DNA of 64,000 bases, from the NCBI RefSeq assembly GCF_032191465.1, contig NZ_JAQOUE010000001.1, forward strand, positions 1,984,001-2,048,000, read 5' to 3'. This DNA is from Candidatus Nitronereus thalassa. Its GTDB lineage: Bacteria; Nitrospirota; Nitrospiria; Nitrospirales; UBA8639. This document shows positions 61,043 through 64,000 of this stretch, in pieces. Both the position numbers and the translations under genes were made by a program. The notes under the pieces are model-generated. The model was not told the DNA's origin and made no database searches. It saw nothing but the letters and a program-made list of their open reading frames with translations. Each line of letters starts with the position of its first letter. Position 1 is the stretch's first letter.

Positions 61043-61573
61043 ATGAGTGATGAAACAAAAGGGGTCATACTCGTTGGCCATGGCGGAATCCCCAAGGGAT
61101 TTCCCGGTGACCTTGTGACAAAATTAAAACGACTCGAAGCCCAACGGAGGGCAGCGGGGAAACCCATGTCCGAAGAAGAATATGAACTTGACCAAAAAAT
61201 TCGGCTCTGGCCACGAACGCCAGAAACTGATCCTTACCAAGCCGGGCTTGAACGGTTGGCCACACAATTAAAACCTCTCACCGATGGCGGGCATTTTTCA
61301 ATCGCATATAACGAATTCTGCACCCCCACTTTGGAGGAGGCCATTGAAAAACAAATTGCTGAGGGGGCCAAGGACATCACGGTGGTATCTACCATGTTCA
61401 CCCCTGGAGGCTCCCATTCGGAATATGAAATTCCTGAGGAAATGGCTGAGCTGCGAAAGAAGCATCCGGGAGTCACGCTGACTTACGCCTGGCCTTTTGA
61501 TCTTGGCAAAGTTGCTGAAATGCTAGCGGAACATATCCAACGATTCCAAGCGCAACCCGCGGGAAAGAGTTGA
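61043..61573 (+). CDS. CbiX/SirB-like chelatase
   Basis: A 176-residue protein of the small CbiX/ferrochelatase-like family. The two metal-site His are in VILVGHGGIPKGFP and FTPGGSHSEYEIPEEM. A charged insert (DQKIRLWPRTPETDPYQ) near residue 50-65 is typical of the ferrochelatase-like subgroup found with B12-light regulators. It probably inserts cobalt, nickel or iron into a tetrapyrrole. GGAG lies about 9 nt before ATG 61043. It is the last gene of the run. Confidence 0.82.
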   Translation: MSDETKGVILVGHGGIPKGFPGDLVTKLKRLEAQRRAAGKPMSEEEYELDQKIRLWPRTPETDPYQAGLERLATQLKPLTDGGHFSIAYNEFCTPTLEEAIEKQIAEGAKDITVVSTMFTPGGSHSEYEIPEEMAELRKKHPGVTLTYAWPFDLGKVAEMLAEHIQRFQAQPAGKS

Positions 61574-61890
61574 GAAACGAATCCACGCCTGCCTTGCCCC
61601 TCCTAGTGTAGTGAGGGTGAAGTCAGAAACTACCAGGACTAATTTGTGCAAAATTTCTCCGCAAGCCAGCATCTTTGACACCAAACTAGAAAAATCGCCC
61701 ATTGTGGACTGGTTCAGTTAATTAGGATTTCTAGCTTTCACTTTTTCGAATTCATTGAGTTAAACATACGACATCCCCCTCGCTCTCCCCGATTTTGTCT
61801 AAGGTTTTTACAGATTTTTTGGTAAGGCTATGTCTCCATCCCTTAACATAAGTTGTAGGGTTTCAAAAAAACCATAGGGGAGGAAAACGT
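61574..61890. other. Intergenic region upstream of the nxrC-like gene
   Basis: About 317 bases without a credible gene. TTGACA at 61675-61680 is present but without a good -10 at 16-18 bp. GGGGAGG at 61877-61883 is the ribosome site of the next gene. No structured leader such as that of nxrA was seen. Confidence 0.45.
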
Positions 61891-62853
61891 ATGTCCGAAA
61901 AGTTAAAGATTGGCAACAAACGAGCGATGTTCGCGGTTGTCTTCGCAATGGTTACAGGTTCCCTTCTGAGCTTAGGAAACATTCCTTTAGCCGTAAGTCA
62001 GCCAGTCACGATTCCGGTGACAAAGATTGCAGGTGACATTCCCATGGATGCCGCCGCCCCCATTTGGGAAACGGTGCCTGGCGTGATAGTACCCCTCAGC
62101 GGCCAAACCATCACCACGCCCATGCACCCCAATATTTCCGTCAAGACGGTGATGGTTAAAATGGCTACTAATGGACGCGACATTGGGGTGTGGGCGAATT
62201 GGGGAGATCAAACCCTCAATGAAACGGTGATCGGACCACAGGATTTCCGTGACCAGATGGCCGTTCAATTTCCAGTACAAACATCCGGGGCACCCCCCTT
62301 TCAATGCATGGGGCAATCGGGTGGCACCGTTAACATTTGGCGATGGAATGCTGAATGGCAAAAGGATCTCGGAACTGGTGTCGCAGGAATGTGGGACGTG
62401 GATCAGCAATATCCTTCCCTAGCCTGGGATTATTACTATGAAGAACCGGCAGGTGGAGTGACTTACATGGACCGCAACGGACGATCCTCTGGTCCATTCA
62501 ATGAAGGGATCTGGTCCGGGAATATCCTGTCTGATCCCAACCTTCGAAAAAGTTCCGTGGAGGATTTAAATGCCAACGGGTTTAGTACGTTGACCACACA
62601 AACGAATCAAAATGTTCTCGGAAACGGATTATGGGAACCCTATGGCGCGCTCAAGGGCGGATGTTGTAACGGCCCCACATGGCGAGTGGTGATGAAGAGA
62701 ACCCTCAAAACCGGCGATAAGAACGACGTACAATTTCTCTCAGGCATGACTGTCCCTGTGGCATTTGCAGTCTGGGATGGGTCAAACGTTGAACGCAATG
62801 GGATGAAAGGAATTTCCACCTGGTTCAGCGCAAAGATGCCAGACAATCTGTAG
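61891..62853 (+). CDS. nxrC: NXR gamma-subunit-like haem-binding protein (NxrC type)
   Basis: A 320-residue exported protein of the ethylbenzene-dehydrogenase-gamma-related family, the presumed third subunit of nitrite oxidoreductase, which binds haem b and passes electrons on. After the signal peptide (ending AVSQP), NIPMDA-type IAGDIPMDAAAPIWETVPGV opens the fold; GRDIGVWANWGDQ follows. The Met in FQCMGQSGGTVNIWRWNAEW and the Lys in WRVVMKRTLKTGD fit the haem axial ligands known in EbdC. The AGGGGAGGAAAACGT leader gives a strong ribosome site. It is not adjacent to nxrAB here; such unlinked nxrC copies are common in Nitrospira. Confidence 0.88.
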   Translation: MSEKLKIGNKRAMFAVVFAMVTGSLLSLGNIPLAVSQPVTIPVTKIAGDIPMDAAAPIWETVPGVIVPLSGQTITTPMHPNISVKTVMVKMATNGRDIGVWANWGDQTLNETVIGPQDFRDQMAVQFPVQTSGAPPFQCMGQSGGTVNIWRWNAEWQKDLGTGVAGMWDVDQQYPSLAWDYYYEEPAGGVTYMDRNGRSSGPFNEGIWSGNILSDPNLRKSSVEDLNANGFSTLTTQTNQNVLGNGLWEPYGALKGGCCNGPTWRVVMKRTLKTGDKNDVQFLSGMTVPVAFAVWDGSNVERNGMKGISTWFSAKMPDNL

Positions 62854-62864
62854 AGTTGGTGTCG

Positions 62865-62993
62865 ATGAATCCTAAGGCCGAACCTTCTGGGAAATATTCC
62901 TGGATCCTCAACGTGTTGTTGGGTATGGTGCTCACAGCATTGGTATTGACCTTGGGAGTGATCATTTGGGCGAGCATTGCGATCCTTTTCTAG
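62865..62993 (+). CDS. 42-residue single-span membrane peptide downstream of nxrC
   Basis: From ATG 62865 the frame reads MNPKAEPSGKYSWILNVLLG, then a continuous hydrophobic stretch (MVLTALVLTLGVIIWASIAI) and LF, ending TAG 62991-62993. It begins 11 bp after the nxrC-like stop and its own stop lies in the base of a terminator hairpin, so it is part of that transcript. Small membrane anchors of this type accompany periplasmic haem proteins; a role as an anchor for the NXR gamma subunit is a guess. Confidence 0.6.
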   Translation: MNPKAEPSGKYSWILNVLLGMVLTALVLTLGVIIWASIAILF

Positions 62994-63017
62994 GGGAGCC
63001 GATTTCAAGGCTCCCCT
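62992..63017 (+). terminator. Intrinsic terminator of the nxrC-like unit
   Basis: A perfect 9-bp stem AGGGGAGCC (62992-63000) with GGCTCCCCT (63009-63017) and the loop GATTTCAA, followed by TTTC. The first stem base overlaps the TAG stop codon of the 42-residue gene. Confidence 0.8.
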
Positions 63018-63051
63018 TTCACTTCTCCAACAACCTCACGACCTTGCGCAA

Positions 63052-63513
63052 ATGGCTAAATCAGCGTCATTGACTGACGAGAGACCACCAGCGCCTCATC
63101 GATCAAATTCTCTTCTGTCCCGTGGAACGGATATCAAAATTTTGGGAATTCTGTTTGTTCTCTCCGGGGGAATAGATTTTTTCTGGATTCTTTCTTACCC
63201 GGATTACGCATTGAAGGTCTTTGGCACCACGTTTGACGGATGGGCTGGTGCGCTGGTGAAATACCAACATCCCGTTATTCACTGGGTCATTGGTTATGGG
63301 TTTTGGAACCTCAGACGTTGGTCCTTTTGGGGGTATTTGGCATATCTCGGATTGGCCTGCGTAAGTGAAACGATCAATCAAGTCGTATTGGGATTCAATA
63401 CGACACGGACCTCAATGATTATTATCAGCCTTCTTTTCGGCACCTACATCATGGCACGCCGACATGTCTTTCATGCCAAGTCCACAATCGAACAATCTTC
63501 CCCAATCGCATAA
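63052..63513 (+). CDS. Small membrane protein of unknown function
   Basis: A 153-residue protein with four hydrophobic segments: DIKILGILFVLSGGIDFFWI, VIHWVIGYGFWNLRRWSFWG, YLAYLGLACVSETINQVVLG and MIIISLLFGTYIMARRHV. It has no recognised domain. ATG 63052 was chosen; a longer frame from 62977 would overlap the terminator. It overlaps the following lipoprotein gene by about 41 bp. Confidence 0.6.
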   Translation: MAKSASLTDERPPAPHRSNSLLSRGTDIKILGILFVLSGGIDFFWILSYPDYALKVFGTTFDGWAGALVKYQHPVIHWVIGYGFWNLRRWSFWGYLAYLGLACVSETINQVVLGFNTTRTSMIIISLLFGTYIMARRHVFHAKSTIEQSSPIA

Positions 63514-64000
63514 GCTCACGCTCACGTATCATTGTTCTTCCGTGCTTATTGCCGTCCTTTGTCTCGTGCTACTGAGCGGCTGCAGCATGCTCTCCCTGGC
63601 CTATGATTATGCCGATTGGATTTTGCTTTGGCGCATCGATCATTATTTCAACACCTCTCCTCAACAAGAGGAACGATTAGAACCACACGTCAAAGAACTT
63701 CATCGCTGGCATCGAATCCAGGAATTGCCCTTATATGCGCGGTTCCTTCGAGACGTCCAGGACCAGGTGAAAACAGGCTTGTCCTCTGAAAGCCTTGATA
63801 ACCTATTGCTCAATTATCAAGAGCTTCGCGGTCACCTCGCCAGACAAATTGCCTTCCATGGCGCCTCGTTTTTGCTTAATCTCCAACCCGAGCAACAAAC
63901 CTATTTCCAATCTGTCCTCAAACAAGAAAACCAAGAGCTTCAAGAGGACTTCGGAGAAACACCAGAAAAGCGTGTAGCCAAACGTATGGAATCCGTTTTG
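63473..64000 (+). CDS. DUF6279-like lipoprotein, 5' part (cut by window end)
   Basis: The first 176 residues of a lipoprotein that runs off the right edge. The signal segment is VLIAVLCLVLLSGCS with the lipobox LSGC (Cys about residue 37). The mature part begins LSLAYDYADWILLWRIDHYF and continues helical with ELHRWHRIQELPLYARFLRD and FLLNLQPEQQTYFQ, matching the DUF6279 lipoprotein family. ATG 63473 was chosen; its 5' end overlaps the preceding gene. Confidence 0.75.
   Translation, partial: MPSPQSNNLPQSHKLTLTYHCSSVLIAVLCLVLLSGCSMLSLAYDYADWILLWRIDHYFNTSPQQEERLEPHVKELHRWHRIQELPLYARFLRDVQDQVKTGLSSESLDNLLLNYQELRGHLARQIAFHGASFLLNLQPEQQTYFQSVLKQENQELQEDFGETPEKRVAKRMESVL

Noticed and set aside
61675-61710. 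Sigma-70 promoter for the nxrC-like gene
   Set aside because: The -35 TTGACA is perfect but no acceptable -10 lies 16-18 bp away.
1-64000. CRISPR arrays, tRNA and rRNA genes
   Set aside because: No direct-repeat/spacer pattern, cloverleaf or rRNA segment was recognised while reading; a dedicated scan could still find a weak one.

Overview
The window looks like a chromosomal stretch of a Nitrospira-type nitrite-oxidising bacterium (phylum Nitrospirota). The left edge carries the 5' part of a nitrite oxidoreductase alpha subunit gene (nxrA: Tat-type start, N-terminal Fe-S ligands of the type II DMSO reductase family). The right edge carries a secreted, haem-binding gamma-subunit-like gene (nxrC type, ethylbenzene dehydrogenase gamma-related). 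The rest of the window is rich in PAS histidine kinases and stand-alone receivers. No tRNA, rRNA, CRISPR array or complete insertion sequence was seen.

Layout. 1-4255 (minus strand): nxrA with a structured leader and a very AT-rich upstream region, then a BNR/YCF48-type lipoprotein and a CrtC/AttH lipocalin-like secreted protein. 4419-8452 (plus): Lon-N domain protein, ABC-2 ATPase and permease, SirB1/transglutaminase-like protein and a HEAT-repeat membrane protein. 9258-11340: an overlapping pair for arginine breakdown (archaeal-type ornithine cyclodeaminase plus arginine dihydrolase-like amidinotransferase), equivalent to cyanobacterial AgrE split into two genes. 11341-14165: an accessory patch with two copies of a dispersed ~200-bp repeat, an HNH endonuclease and a truncated second copy of it, a MntA/HepT toxin-antitoxin pair lying between those copies, and an AbiU2/HEPN-like gene. 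14200-22991: housekeeping and envelope genes (zinc metallopeptidase, PagL-like lipid A deacylase, SelO, VOC protein, ArsR/SRPBCC pair, M28 peptidase, SBF and MFS transporters).

23127-33455 is a signalling island: REC-GGDEF-EAL protein, two large hybrid-sensor-like histidine kinases that share a nearly identical kinase module, a kinase-less ethylene-receptor-like membrane protein between them, and three single-domain Rcp1-like receivers with no DNA-binding output. 33682-45752: pentapeptide-repeat protein, 2OG-Fe(II) oxygenase, the YdbH-YnbE-YdbL envelope lipid-transport set, MscS channel, a degenerate AAA protein, several unrecognised exported proteins, and an odd radical SAM protein.

46018-56408 is the most interesting part. 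A PilJ/NarX-type sensor kinase and an NtrC-type sigma-54 activator are followed by two transcription units, each preceded by a sigma-54-like -24/-12 element and by inverted repeats with the same GAGAC/GTCTC half-site about 90-130 bp upstream. The second unit encodes a zinc-ribbon protein, three exported SUMF1-fold proteins lacking the formylglycine-generating cysteines, a helical exported protein, a c-type haem DUF3365 sensor-like protein and a cupredoxin-like protein. I propose it as a dedicated sigma-54-controlled periplasmic system of unknown function.

56501-61573 is a tight seven-gene run (TIGR01777 epimerase, exported 1-Cys-like Tpx, DUF4149, PDZ protein, DUF523-DUF1722, CarH/LitR-like B12-binding MerR regulator, CbiX-like chelatase) that looks like a light or oxidative-stress operon. 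It is followed by the nxrC-like gene, an unannotated 42-residue membrane peptide whose stop codon lies in a terminator hairpin, a small membrane protein and a partial lipoprotein gene cut by the window edge.
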